In this document: positions 1 to 8,587 of the stretch, piece after piece
How the letters are laid out: every line of letters starts with the position of its first letter
Numbering within the stretch: position 1 is the stretch's first letter
Assembly: GCF_000025265.1 (NCBI RefSeq)
Contig: NC_013739.1
Location: 5,256,001 to 5,320,000 of the forward strand
Length of the DNA: 64,000 bases
Origin: Conexibacter woesei DSM 14684
GTDB lineage: Bacteria > Actinomycetota > Thermoleophilia > Solirubrobacterales > Solirubrobacteraceae
Direction: 5' to 3'
Position numbers and translations under genes: made by a program
The notes under the pieces: model-generated
What the model was told of the DNA's origin: nothing
The model's input: the letters and a program-made list of their open reading frames with translations, nothing else
Database searches by the model: none

Positions 1-78
1 TTCTCCGTGAGCGGACGCTCGGCGTCGGCCTGGTCGCCGTGCGCGTCCGCGGCGTCGCCGTGCCGCAGCAGCCAGATC

Positions 79-1140
79 ATGGCCGCAACCCTAGTCGAGG
101 CGGTCGCGGCCAGCGAGGAGGCGCGGCGCCGGGAGGAGGCGCGGCGCGCCCGCGGCGGCGCCCGCGCTACGTTGCTCGCCGTGCTCGCGATCGTCGTCGC
201 GATCGCCGCGTCGATCGCGGCCGGCGCCGCGCTCGAGCGGCGCTCGAACCGCGCGGCGCACGCCGCGCGGAGCTTCGCGCTGCGCTCGATGCTGTGGGTG
301 CTCGCGCCGTTCGCCACCTACGTCAACCTCGCGCACGCCGACCTCGAGCTGGACGCGCTCGCCGGCGGGCTGATCGCGATCGCCGCGCTCGGCGTCACCG
401 GCGTCGTCGCGTGGCAGCTCGCGCGCGGCCCGCTGCGACTCGAACGCCGCTCGATCGGCGCCTACGTCCACTGCTCGGTGCAGTCGAACACCGGCTATCT
501 CGGCCTGCCGCTGTGCGCGGTCCTGTTCGACCAGCACGGGCTGGCGCAGGCGATCGTCTACGACGTGCTGATCTCGCTCGCGACGTTCGCCGTCGGCGGC
601 TTCGCGCTCGGCGCCGCGTTCGGCGACGCGGCCGGACGGCGCGCCGCGGACGGCGCCGGCCGCCGGGGCGCGGTCGCGCTCGACCTCGCGCGCGCCGTCG
701 TCCTGCGCAACCCGATCCTGCTGTCCGCCAGCGCCGGCCTGCTCGTGCCGGAGGCGTGGGCGCCCGATTTCCTGCTGACGCCCGCGAAGGTGGCGATCTT
801 CGCGATGCTGCCGCTCGGCTTCCTCGCCGTCGGCGTGACGCTCGCCGACGAGGCCGACGACGGCACGCTGCGGATCCCGCCGCCGCTGACGCGCGCCGTC
901 GGCTCGGTCGTCGCGCTGCGGATGCTGCTGATGCCGGCGCTGTTCCTGCTCTGCACGCTGTTCCTCGACGTGCCCGAGCCGTACCTCCTGCTCGCCGCGA
1001 TGCCGGTCGGGCTCAACACGCTGATCGTCGCGCACGCGACCGGCCTCGACCTGCGCCTGTGCGCCTCCGCGATCACGTGGAGCACGTCGATCGCGATCGT
1101 CGGCGTGCTCGCGCTGTCGCTGACCGGCGTGCTCGGCTGA
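79..1140 (+). CDS. AEC (auxin efflux carrier) family transporter
   Basis: Predicted inner-membrane permease of about 353 residues. After a charged Arg/Glu/Ala-rich N-terminus it has a run of hydrophobic segments typical of the AEC family (about ten membrane spans). The sequence QSNTGYLGLP matches the conserved Asn-Gly-Pro segment of these carriers, and the C-terminal half ends in the usual AMPVGLNTLIVA-like span. The family moves small organic anions or auxin-like molecules by secondary transport; the substrate here cannot be told. I chose the ATG at 79 because the residues from an upstream in-frame GTG at 7 look non-conserved, but that longer start is possible and the 5' region lies at the window edge. 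It is the first of a run of co-directional genes; the next starts 55 bases downstream. Confidence 0.75.
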   Translation: MAATLVEAVAASEEARRREEARRARGGARATLLAVLAIVVAIAASIAAGAALERRSNRAAHAARSFALRSMLWVLAPFATYVNLAHADLELDALAGGLIAIAALGVTGVVAWQLARGPLRLERRSIGAYVHCSVQSNTGYLGLPLCAVLFDQHGLAQAIVYDVLISLATFAVGGFALGAAFGDAAGRRAADGAGRRGAVALDLARAVVLRNPILLSASAGLLVPEAWAPDFLLTPAKVAIFAMLPLGFLAVGVTLADEADDGTLRIPPPLTRAVGSVVALRMLLMPALFLLCTLFLDVPEPYLLLAAMPVGLNTLIVAHATGLDLRLCASAITWSTSIAIVGVLALSLTGVLG

Positions 1141-1195
1141 ACCCGTCGCGGCGGCGCGCTCAAGCGCGGCGCCGGCGGGTCGATCCCCAAGGTGG

Positions 1196-2788
1196 ATGAG
1201 CTTTCGCCGCATCTCCCCCGTCCTGCTGTTCGCCGGCCTGCTCGCCGGCTGGCTCGTCGCACTCGTATTCGTCGCCGCGCAGCTCGACGCCGACGCCGAC
1301 GAACAGCTCACGCGCATCGGCGGGGCGCAGCAGCTGCTGACGACGATGTACGACCAGGAGAGCGGCGTGCGCGGCTACCTCGGCTCGATCCAGACGCCGC
1401 TGCTGCGCCCCTACACGGAGGGCCGCGACCGCTTCGACGACCTGCTCGCCGACGAGCTGGAGGAGACCGACGACCCCGAGCTGCGCGCCGCGCTGCTGGA
1501 GCAGCAGGCGGCCGCGCTCGCCTGGCGCAGACTCGCCGCCGCTCACGTGCGCGAGATGGCAGTCGAGGACAGACCGTTCCGCCGCAGCCTGCGTGCGCGC
1601 GAGGCCAAGCTCGACGCCTTCGCCGACGCGAACGCCGAGTACCAGCGGGCGCTCCGCGAGGACCGCAGCGAGACCGCGGGCGCGCACGTGCTGCGCGCGA
1701 TCGCGCTGATGATCGGCTTCAGCGTGCTGCTCGGCGGCGCCGCGCTGCTGGCGATGCGCCGCCGAGCGGGCGCGGAGCGGCGCTACGCCGCCGCGCAGGC
1801 CGAGTTCGCGACCGCGATGCAGTCGGCCGTCGACGGCGCCGAGGCCGACGCGCTGCTCAAGCGCCACCTCGAGCGCCAGCTCGACCGCGTGACCGTCACC
1901 GTCCTGCGCCGCGACGCCTCCGGCGAGCGGCTGGAGGCCGGCACGCCGCCGGCCCCCGACACGCCGCTCGCCCGCGCGCTGACCGACGCGAGACCGCGGG
2001 ACTGCCTCGCGATCCGCCGCAGCAGCGCCCAGGCGCAGAGCGACGACGACCCGCTCGTCTCGTGCGCGGTCTGCGGCGCGAGCGGCCCGACGGCCTGCCG
2101 GCCGCTGCTCGTCGGCGACCGCATCATCGGCTCGGTGCTGGTCGAGTACGCCGACGCCGGCGGGCGCCATCAGGACGAGCGCGCGATCGGCGACAGCCTC
2201 GCGCAGGCGGCGCCGATCCTCTCCGGCCTGCGCACGCTCGCGCTCGCGCAGTCGCGCGCGATGACCGACGCGCTCACCGGCCTGCCGAACCGCTGGGCGC
2301 TGCAGGACGCGCTGAAGCGGATGCTCGCGCAGGCGGCGCGCAGCGAGCGGCCGCTGGCGCTCGTGCTGCTCGACCTCGACCACTTCAAGCAGCTCAACGA
2401 CACCTACGGCCACGACGCCGGCGACACCGCCCTGGCGGCGGTCGGCGACGCGCTGCTGACCGGCCTGCGCGAGAGCGACATGGCGGCGCGCAGCGGCGGC
2501 GAGGAGTTCGCGGTGCTGCTGCCGGACACGTCGCTGGAGGGCGCGGTCGCGGTCGCCGAGCAGCTGCGCGCGGCGATCGCCGCGGTCGACCTGCCGCTGC
2601 CGGGCGCCTCGCTCACCGCCTCCTTCGGCGTCGCGGTGCTGCCGCTGCACGCGGTCGACGCCGACGGGCTGATGCGCGTCGCCGACCGCGCGCTCTACGC
2701 AGCCAAGCGCGCCGGCCGCAACCGCGTCGAGGTGGCCGAGGCGCCTGGCACGCGCACGCAGCGGGCGCTGCCCGCGGCGACGAGCTGA
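1196..2788 (+). CDS. CHASE3-domain membrane diguanylate cyclase (GGDEF)
   Basis: Makes the second messenger cyclic di-GMP from GTP. Layout: a membrane span near residues 8-28; an extracytoplasmic CHASE3-like sensor with the hallmark QESGVRGYL near residue 53; a second span near 165-185; a linker with weak GAF-like character (two Cys in CAVCG); then a GGDEF domain from about residue 355. The active site reads SGGEEF with GGEEF at 434-438, an accepted active variant, and RESD five residues before it is a canonical RxxD inhibitory I-site, so product inhibition is likely. A purine-rich AAGGTGG lies just before the ATG. No EAL domain is present. The ligand is unknown. Confidence 0.9.
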   Translation: MSFRRISPVLLFAGLLAGWLVALVFVAAQLDADADEQLTRIGGAQQLLTTMYDQESGVRGYLGSIQTPLLRPYTEGRDRFDDLLADELEETDDPELRAALLEQQAAALAWRRLAAAHVREMAVEDRPFRRSLRAREAKLDAFADANAEYQRALREDRSETAGAHVLRAIALMIGFSVLLGGAALLAMRRRAGAERRYAAAQAEFATAMQSAVDGAEADALLKRHLERQLDRVTVTVLRRDASGERLEAGTPPAPDTPLARALTDARPRDCLAIRRSSAQAQSDDDPLVSCAVCGASGPTACRPLLVGDRIIGSVLVEYADAGGRHQDERAIGDSLAQAAPILSGLRTLALAQSRAMTDALTGLPNRWALQDALKRMLAQAARSERPLALVLLDLDHFKQLNDTYGHDAGDTALAAVGDALLTGLRESDMAARSGGEEFAVLLPDTSLEGAVAVAEQLRAAIAAVDLPLPGASLTASFGVAVLPLHAVDADGLMRVADRALYAAKRAGRNRVEVAEAPGTRTQRALPAATS

Positions 2789-2825
2789 GCCGCCGCCGCG
2801 CTCCGCCGCGGGCGGGCGGGCGGCC

Positions 2826-3668
2826 TCAGCGCAGCCCGTTGCGCGTCGCCACCGCGATCAGCGTCAGCGGATCGTCGCTGATGATCCCGTCGACGCCGAG
2901 GTCGATCGCGCGCTGGATCGTCGCGGGGTCGTTCAGCGTGTACGGCACGACCGCCAGCCCCTGCCGGTGCAGGCCCTCGACGTCCGGCCCGTGGAAGTAG
3001 GACGGGTCGGTGCGCAGGTACCAGTCGTCGTTCGGCGCGGCGACCTGCGCGGGGTCGTGCACCTGCCAGTTGGCCGAGACGGTCGCGGCTCCGCTGCGCC
3101 GCACGAGGCGACCGAGGTCCTGGTCCTTCCACCAGTCGAGGCCGGCGGTCCACGGGCTCTTCACCGACGCGTCGCCGAACAGCGCCTTCAGCGAGCACTC
3201 GTCGGCGAGCGTCGCGCACTCCGCCGGGCCGTACTGCCACACGAGCGCGACGGTCTGGACGCGACGGTCGAGCCGCCGCGCGGCGACGATCGTGCGCCAG
3301 TCGAACGACTGGATCGTCGCGCGGTCGAGCATCCGGCCGCGCCGCAGCTCGTCGACGAGCAGCCGCGCGTGCTCGCGCGGCTCGGCGCCCTCGTACGGCG
3401 CCAGCGGCGACAGCTTCGTCTCGACGTTGAGCCGCACGTCGTCGCGGTCGCTGCGGCGCACGAGCGCGATCACCTCCGCGAGCGTCGGGATCCGCTCGCC
3501 GGGCGCCGCCTCCTGTCTCGGCAGCGACGGCAGCGTCTTGGAGCCGCAGTCGAGCGTCTTCAGCTGTCTCAGCGTCAGCTCCCGCAGAACCTTGCCGACG
3601 TAGGGGAACTGGCGGTCGCCGGGCGTTGCGGGCGCGGTGTCGGCGCAATGTGAAGGGACCGTGACGCG
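2826..3668 (-). pseudogene. 5'-truncated glycerophosphodiester phosphodiesterase remnant
   Basis: The reading frame is clearly that of a secreted-type GDPD. In order it has an upstream YVGK segment, LTLRQLKTLDCGSKTLP, PGERIPTLAEVIALV, the metal-ligand region LNVETK, and the C-terminal VVPYTLNDPATIQRAIDLGVDGIISDDP. GDPDs cleave glycerophosphodiesters to glycerol-3-phosphate. The N-terminal catalytic block (HRGG-type His and the PENT segment) is missing. Reading upstream, family-like sequence continues to about 3605, with no ATG, GTG or TTG start in this stretch, and the frame is closed by a TGA at 3669-3671. A GTG at 3473 could start only a fragment lacking the catalytic His. Other frames upstream do not restore the missing block. 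I read it as a decayed gene; an assembly error is the alternative. Confidence 0.7.
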
Positions 3669-3775
3669 TCAGCGCGAGCACACGCCAGGTTTCGCACGCA
3701 TCCACGCGACGGCTGGGTACGTAGGGAGCGGCAGGCCCCGGCACACCACCACCCCGACGTCTCGGAGAGGACACG

Positions 3776-5356
3776 ATGCAACGAGGAACGTGGATGGCGA
3801 CGACGGGCGCGATGCTCGCGTCGCTGGCGTGCAGCGCGCCGGCGCTCGCCGAGCCGGCCGCGGGCGTGACGCCCGGCGGCGCGCTCGCAACCTTCGACAC
3901 CGCCAGACCCGGAGCGTTCACGTCGCTGCGCCCGATCGCCGGGCTGCAGCCGGGCGAGTACGTCGGCGGGATCGACTACCGCTTCGTCCCGAGAGCCGGA
4001 GAGACGCCGCCCGCCACGTCGGCGCTCTACGCGATCGGCGTCGTGCACGGCGTCGGGTTCGACACGCTGCGGACCTACCGGATCGACACCGGCACCGCGA
4101 TCGCGACACAGGTCGGCGCACCGATCGCCGGGATCGCCAGAACGAGCGTCGCGCCCGCGGCCTACGGCGTCGACTTCAACCAGACCGTCGACCGCATCCG
4201 CGTCGTCAACACGGCCGACGAGAACCTGCGGATCAATCCGAACAACGGCGCGCTCGCCGGCAACGACACCGACCTGACCGCCGGCTTCGGCGTCGCGGCC
4301 GCCGCCTACGACCGCGTCGACGCCGACCCCGCGACCCCGACGACGCTGTTCGGCCTCGCGCAGCTCACGGCGCAGCTCGTCCGCATCGGCGGCGTCGACG
4401 GCACGCCCTCGCCCAACACCGGCGCCGTCTCCGTCGTCGGCCCGCTCGGGATCGCCAGCGAGAGCGCCGACACGCTCAACATGGACATCGCGCCGAACGG
4501 CACCGCCTACGCGACCGCCACGCCGACCGGCGGCCAGGCCGGCCTCTACACGACGAACCTCGCGACCGGCGCGCTGAACCTGACGGGCTCGACCGCGCTG
4601 CCATTGACCGGCTTCGCCGTGCTGCCGGCCGCGACCGCGCAGTTCTCGGCCGTGGCGCTCACCGCCGTCGAGGGAACGACCGCGACCGCCACGGTGACGC
4701 GCACCGGGCTGCCGAACGACACGGCGTCGGTCCGCTACGCGACCGCCGACGGGACCGCGACGAGCGCCGATTACGCGCCCGCGAGCGGGACGCTCACGTT
4801 CGCGCCCGGCGAGACGAGCAGGACGTTCACGGTCGCGACCAAGCAGAACGGCGCCGACGGGCCGGACAAGACGGTGGCGCTGTCGCTCAGCGACCCGGCC
4901 GCGCCGCTGACGCTCGGCACGCCCGCGAGCGCGACGCTGACGATCGCCGACGACGACCCGGCGCCGCCCGCTCCGAGAGCGCCCGACACGAGAGCGCCGG
5001 TCACGTCGCTGACCGCGCCGCGCACGGTGACGCTGTCCGCGTTCCTGAGACGCGGGATCACGGCGAGCGCGAGAACGAACGAGCCGGCCCGGCTCGCGTT
5101 CGCGCTCGAGGCCGCGCCGCGCAGCGCACGCCTCGCGGCCGCCTACCGCCTGACGCTCGCGACCCGCACGCTGAGAGGCCTCAGCGCGGCGAGACGGAGC
5201 GTGACGCTGAAGCCGGTGCGCACGCTCGTCGGGATGCCGCGGAAGGCGTTCAAGGTGCGGGTCCGCGTGACCGCGACCGACGCCGCCGGCAACGCGCGCA
5301 GCACGACGCGCACCGTCACGGTCAAGCCGGCGAGAGCGCGCAGACCGCGCCGCTGA
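3776..5356 (+). CDS. Secreted DUF4394 protein with Calx-beta domain
   Basis: Exported protein of 526 residues. A signal peptide (about 1-25, ending SAPALA) is followed by a DUF4394 domain (about 35-290) with the typical motifs ALYAIG, YGVDFNQTVDRIRVV, NLRINPN and the ATPTGGQAGLYT region, a beta-propeller-like fold of unknown function. Residues about 290-390 form a Calx-beta repeat (VRYATADGTATSADYAPASGT, then DDD). The C-terminal 130 residues are Arg/Thr-rich and Ig-like. A GGAG-type ribosome site (TCGGAGAGGAC) precedes the ATG. Arginine is often coded by AGA, unlike neighbouring cytosolic genes. It is followed by a three-armed GC hairpin region. The role is probably extracellular or cell-wall associated; no enzymatic motif is visible. 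Confidence 0.8.
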   Translation: MQRGTWMATTGAMLASLACSAPALAEPAAGVTPGGALATFDTARPGAFTSLRPIAGLQPGEYVGGIDYRFVPRAGETPPATSALYAIGVVHGVGFDTLRTYRIDTGTAIATQVGAPIAGIARTSVAPAAYGVDFNQTVDRIRVVNTADENLRINPNNGALAGNDTDLTAGFGVAAAAYDRVDADPATPTTLFGLAQLTAQLVRIGGVDGTPSPNTGAVSVVGPLGIASESADTLNMDIAPNGTAYATATPTGGQAGLYTTNLATGALNLTGSTALPLTGFAVLPAATAQFSAVALTAVEGTTATATVTRTGLPNDTASVRYATADGTATSADYAPASGTLTFAPGETSRTFTVATKQNGADGPDKTVALSLSDPAAPLTLGTPASATLTIADDDPAPPAPRAPDTRAPVTSLTAPRTVTLSAFLRRGITASARTNEPARLAFALEAAPRSARLAAAYRLTLATRTLRGLSAARRSVTLKPVRTLVGMPRKAFKVRVRVTATDAAGNARSTTRTVTVKPARARRPRR

Positions 5357-5369
5357 CGCGCGTTCCCGT

Positions 5370-5414
5370 CCGGGGGGCGGAAGCTCTTCGCCCCCCGGCC
5401 AAGACCGGGGGGCG
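5370..5414. repeat. Three-arm GC palindrome forming mutually exclusive hairpins
   Basis: CCGGGGGGCG (5370-5379), its reverse complement CGCCCCCCGG (5389-5398) and CCGGGGGGCG again (5405-5414). The middle arm can pair with either flank, with loops of 9 and 6 bases. It lies 13 bases after one stop codon and 56 before the next start, so it could be a terminator without a T-run or an attenuator-like switch. Confidence 0.6.
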
Positions 5415-5470
5415 AGGTTTCGGCCTCCTGTCGATACCGGGCGCCGCCACGTGCCGCCAACCTGCTGGGC

Positions 5471-6784
5471 ATGCACTCGACCCCTCGCACCCACGCACCG
5501 CTCGGCGACGGGCCGGTGCTCCTGACGGGCGCGACCGGCTTCCTCGGGATGGAGCTGCTCGCGCGATACCTGGAGCGGACGGAGCGCACGGTCTACGCGC
5601 TCGTGCGCGCCCGCGACCAGCAGGAGGCATCGGCGCGGCTGCGGGCCGCCGCGCACGAGGTCGTGCCGGACGCCGAGCGCTACGACGGACGGCTCGTCGC
5701 CGTGCGGGCCGACCTGCAGGCGCCGGCGCTCGGCCTCTCGCGCGGGGAGCGCGACGCGCTCGCGGAGCAGGTGACCGAGATCGTCCACGCGGCCGCATCC
5801 GTCGAGTTCACGCTGCCGCTGGAGGAGGCGCGGCGGATCAACGTCGAGGGCACGAGAGCGATGCTGGAGCTGGCCGAGCGCTGCGTCGCGCGCGGCGGCC
5901 TGCGGCGCTTCTCGCACGTCTCGACCGCGTACGTCGCCGGCACGCATCGCGGCGCGTTCGGCGAGGACGACCTCGACCTCGGCCAAGACCATCGCAACAC
6001 GTACGAGCGGACGAAGTGGGAGGCCGAGCTGCTCGTCCGCGTGCACGCCGAGACGCTGCCGGTGCAGATCTTCCGGCCGAGCATCGTCGTCGGCGAGCGC
6101 GACAGCGGCTGGACGCCGGCGTTCAACGTCATCTACGCGCCGCTGAAGGCGTTCGCGAAGGGCGCGACGCTGCCGCTGATGCCCGCGCGGCGCGCCTCGC
6201 CGGTCGACGTCGTGCCGGTCGACTACGTCGCCGACGCGATCTTCGCGCTGTCGGCGCGACCGGACGGCGCCGGACGCACGTACAGCCTCGCCGCCGGCCC
6301 GCAGGCGAGCACCGTCGGCGAGCTGATCGACCTCTCCGCGCAGACGTTCGAGCGCAGACGGCCGCTCGCGGTGCCGCCGGCGCTCTACCGCCGCACCGTC
6401 CACCAGGCGCTGCTGCACCGCAGCGACGGCGCCCGCCGCCGCTGGCTGGAGCGCGGCGAGGTCTTCCACCCGTACTTCGCGCTGCGGGCGCGCTACGACA
6501 CGACGCGGGCGCGCGACGCGCTCGCACAGGAAGGGATCTCGGTGACGCCGTTGCCCGGCTACTTCGACAGGCTCGTCGGCTACGCCGTCACGGCGCAGTG
6601 GGGCCGCCGGCCGCTGACGCGGGTCCAAGCCGCCGCCGAGGCCCAGCGCCGCCGCCCGCGCGTGGCCGTCCCACCGGCCGGCGCATCCGCCGGAGCGGCG
6701 GCCGCGGTCGCGGCGTCGGCCGCGTCCGCGGCCGCAGCGCGACATGCCGCGCGCGAGCTGGGCCAGGTGCGGGCGCGCGCGTGA
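5471..6784 (+). CDS. Fatty acyl/thioester reductase-like SDR (NAD-binding_4 family)
   Basis: An extended short-chain dehydrogenase of the thioester-reductase/male-sterility type. The nucleotide-binding motif TGATGFLG sits at about residues 19-26, followed by VRADL, IVHAAASVEFT, the substrate-binding serine in HVSTAYVAGT, and the catalytic Tyr-Lys pair in NTYERTKWE. RPSIVVG then matches the family. Such domains reduce acyl thioesters to aldehydes or alcohols using NAD(P)H. The 437-residue protein has no adenylation or carrier domain, so it must take a free acyl-CoA or acyl-ACP. The C-terminal 50 residues are Ala/Arg-rich and low complexity. Its stop overlaps the next start by four bases (GTGA), implying translational coupling with a patatin-like lipase, a lipid-related context. 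Confidence 0.78.
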   Translation: MHSTPRTHAPLGDGPVLLTGATGFLGMELLARYLERTERTVYALVRARDQQEASARLRAAAHEVVPDAERYDGRLVAVRADLQAPALGLSRGERDALAEQVTEIVHAAASVEFTLPLEEARRINVEGTRAMLELAERCVARGGLRRFSHVSTAYVAGTHRGAFGEDDLDLGQDHRNTYERTKWEAELLVRVHAETLPVQIFRPSIVVGERDSGWTPAFNVIYAPLKAFAKGATLPLMPARRASPVDVVPVDYVADAIFALSARPDGAGRTYSLAAGPQASTVGELIDLSAQTFERRRPLAVPPALYRRTVHQALLHRSDGARRRWLERGEVFHPYFALRARYDTTRARDALAQEGISVTPLPGYFDRLVGYAVTAQWGRRPLTRVQAAAEAQRRRPRVAVPPAGASAGAAAAVAASAASAAAARHAARELGQVRARA

Positions 6785-8070
6785 AGCGGATCGCGCTCGT
6801 GTTGCCGGGCGGCGGCGCGCGCGGCGCGTACGAAGTCGGCGCGCTGTCGGTCCTGCTGCCGGAGCTGGAGCGGCGCGGCGAGGAGGTGACGCTGCTGTGC
6901 GGCACGAGCGTCGGAGCGATCAACGCGGCGCTGCTCGCCTCGCTGGCGCACCTGCCGGTCGCCGCGCAGGTCGAGCTGGCGATCGAGCGCTGGCGCGGCC
7001 TGACCCGCGGCGACGTGATCTCGCCGCTGGTCTCGCCGCGGCTGCCGGTCAACCTCGCGCGGCTGGCCGGCGACGCGCTGTCGCTGCCCGGGATCCGGCG
7101 CGGGAGCGTGCTCGACCCGCGGCCGCTGCGCCGCTACCTCGCGCGGCACATGGACTGGCAGGCGCTCCACCGCAACGTCGACGACGGCCTGCTCGACGCC
7201 GTCTGCGTCGTCGCGACGCAGCTGACGACGGGGCGGCCGGTCGGGTTCGTCGAGACGCGCGAGCCTGCGCGCCTGCCGGACGGCGGCGAGCTGCCGTACG
7301 TGCCCGTGCGGCTGGAGGACGAGCACGTGCGCGCCTCCGCCGCGATCCCGCTCGTCTTCCCTGCCGTTCGCGTGCACAGCCCGGCCGCCGCGGAAGGCTG
7401 GTACAGCGACGGCGCGACGCGCCTCAACTCGCCGATCAAGCCGGCGGTCGAGCTGGGTGCCGACAGCGTGATCGTGATCGGCTTCGAGCCGCTCGCGGCG
7501 CCGCCGGTCGCGGCGGGGAACCCGCCGCCGCACCTCGTCGACGTGCTCGCGAACATGCTCGACGGCCTGCTCGTCGACCAGGTCGCCGACGACATGCAGC
7601 GGCTCGTCGCGATCAACTCGTTCTTCGTCGAGGACCACCGCGTCGGGACCGTCCCGGCGGCGCGCGCCTACCGCGCGGCGCGCGGCCGGCGCCCGTATCG
7701 CAGGATCGCGTACGCGATGGTGACGCCGCGCCGTCGCCGCGAGCTGGGCCAGTTGGCGATGAAGACCTTCACCCACCGCTACGGCGGGCTGAAGGCGGCT
7801 CGCCACCCCGACCTGCTGCTGCTCGGGCGCCTGCTGCGCGGCCGCAGCGACGCCGGCGGCGACCTGCTCTCGTTCCTCTTCTTCGACCGCGCCTACGTCG
7901 ACGCGCTGATCGCCGCCGGCCGCCGCGACGCGCGCCGCTGGCTGCGCCGCCATCCGGCCTTCTGGTGCAGCGACGGCGCCCACGACTTCGACCTCGCCCC
8001 GGTCGATTCCGCCAGAGAGCAGGAGGCCGCGTCACTGGACGAGTACCGCAGCCTCCGCCGCGGGGGTTGA
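6781..8070 (+). CDS. Patatin-like phospholipase
   Basis: A 429-residue Ser-Asp dyad lipid acyl hydrolase. The oxyanion loop GGGARGAYEVG is at the N-terminus, the nucleophile Ser is in GTSVG (about residue 43), and the dyad Asp is in YSDGA (about 218). This is the complete patatin signature and length. The GTG start overlaps the upstream reductase stop (GTGA). Family members release fatty acids from phospholipids or neutral lipids. With a thioester reductase next door, the pair could turn lipid acyl groups into fatty aldehydes or alcohols after CoA activation, which is inference. No signal peptide is visible, so a cytosolic or membrane-surface location is likely. Confidence 0.85.
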   Translation: MKRIALVLPGGGARGAYEVGALSVLLPELERRGEEVTLLCGTSVGAINAALLASLAHLPVAAQVELAIERWRGLTRGDVISPLVSPRLPVNLARLAGDALSLPGIRRGSVLDPRPLRRYLARHMDWQALHRNVDDGLLDAVCVVATQLTTGRPVGFVETREPARLPDGGELPYVPVRLEDEHVRASAAIPLVFPAVRVHSPAAAEGWYSDGATRLNSPIKPAVELGADSVIVIGFEPLAAPPVAAGNPPPHLVDVLANMLDGLLVDQVADDMQRLVAINSFFVEDHRVGTVPAARAYRAARGRRPYRRIAYAMVTPRRRRELGQLAMKTFTHRYGGLKAARHPDLLLLGRLLRGRSDAGGDLLSFLFFDRAYVDALIAAGRRDARRWLRRHPAFWCSDGAHDFDLAPVDSAREQEAASLDEYRSLRRGG

Positions 8071-8077
8071 GACTGGT

Positions 8078-8107
8078 CCCCACATAGTGGGGATTCTTCC
8101 CACTATG
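8078..8107 (+). promoter_or_regulatory. Overlapping palindromes covering the start codon of the TA-like operon
   Basis: CCCCAC-ATA-GTGGGG (8078-8092) overlaps CATAGTGGG/CCCACTATG (8083-8091 and 8099-8107). The second right arm contains the ATG at 8105. The two hairpins cannot form together. Such repeated half-sites at the start of a two-gene module suit an autoregulatory operator or a translation-blocking RNA hairpin. Confidence 0.6.
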
Positions 8108-8587
8108 GCATTCGTCGTCGCCCGTCCACACGGCCGGTGGGAGGCCCGCGAGTCGTTCACGACCGCGTCGGGCCCGCGCAGCCGGACGCTCGCGAGCTTC
8201 GACGTCCTCACCGAGGAGGTCGCAGCGCACGCGAGCGCACGCTCGTCCCGCGGAGCGACACCCGCCGAGGTGCGCGCCGCCGCTCGCAAGGCGGGCGCAC
8301 CCGTCGCGCCGCACGCGGCGGACCGCGCCGCCTCCGACCTGCTCGACGCGATCGCGCGCGGGGACCTGCCGCGACCCGCGCTGCGCCGGGTGCTCGTGGA
8401 CGCGTTGGCCGGGGAGGTCGTCGCGCCGCCGACCGACAGCGAGTTGGCGGCGGCCGCGTGGGTCGACCGAACGCCGCGCGAACGTGCCGACGCGCTGCAC
8501 GACCTCCTGCTGCTCGCCGATCACCTGCCGGAGCCCCGCCGTCGAACGGCGCGAAGATTCCCGCGGCTGGCCTCAGGCCCCGCATGA
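8105..8587 (+). CDS. Putative antitoxin-like partner of nucleotidyltransferase
   Basis: A 160-residue protein with no named domain that I can assign firmly. The N-terminus (VARPHGRWEARESFTTASGP, then RTLASF) resembles the small actinobacterial proteins encoded just before AbiEii-like nucleotidyltransferases; the C-terminus is Ala/Arg-rich and helical (ARGDLPRPALRRVL, RERADALHDLLLLADHL). The ATG at 8105 sits inside a palindrome; an in-frame GTG at 8087 lies within the hairpin and is less likely. It overlaps the next gene by four bases (ATGA), so the two are coupled. The context suggests the antitoxin or regulatory half of a type IV-like toxin-antitoxin pair, with the overlapping palindromes as its operator. 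The function is inferred from arrangement only. Confidence 0.55.
   Translation: MAFVVARPHGRWEARESFTTASGPRSRTLASFDVLTEEVAAHASARSSRGATPAEVRAAARKAGAPVAPHAADRAASDLLDAIARGDLPRPALRRVLVDALAGEVVAPPTDSELAAAAWVDRTPRERADALHDLLLLADHLPEPRRRTARRFPRLASGPA

Noticed and set aside
3575-6745. A 1056-residue minus-strand frame
   Set aside because: Arg-rich translation without domains, antisense to the DUF4394 and reductase genes; a GC-frame shadow.
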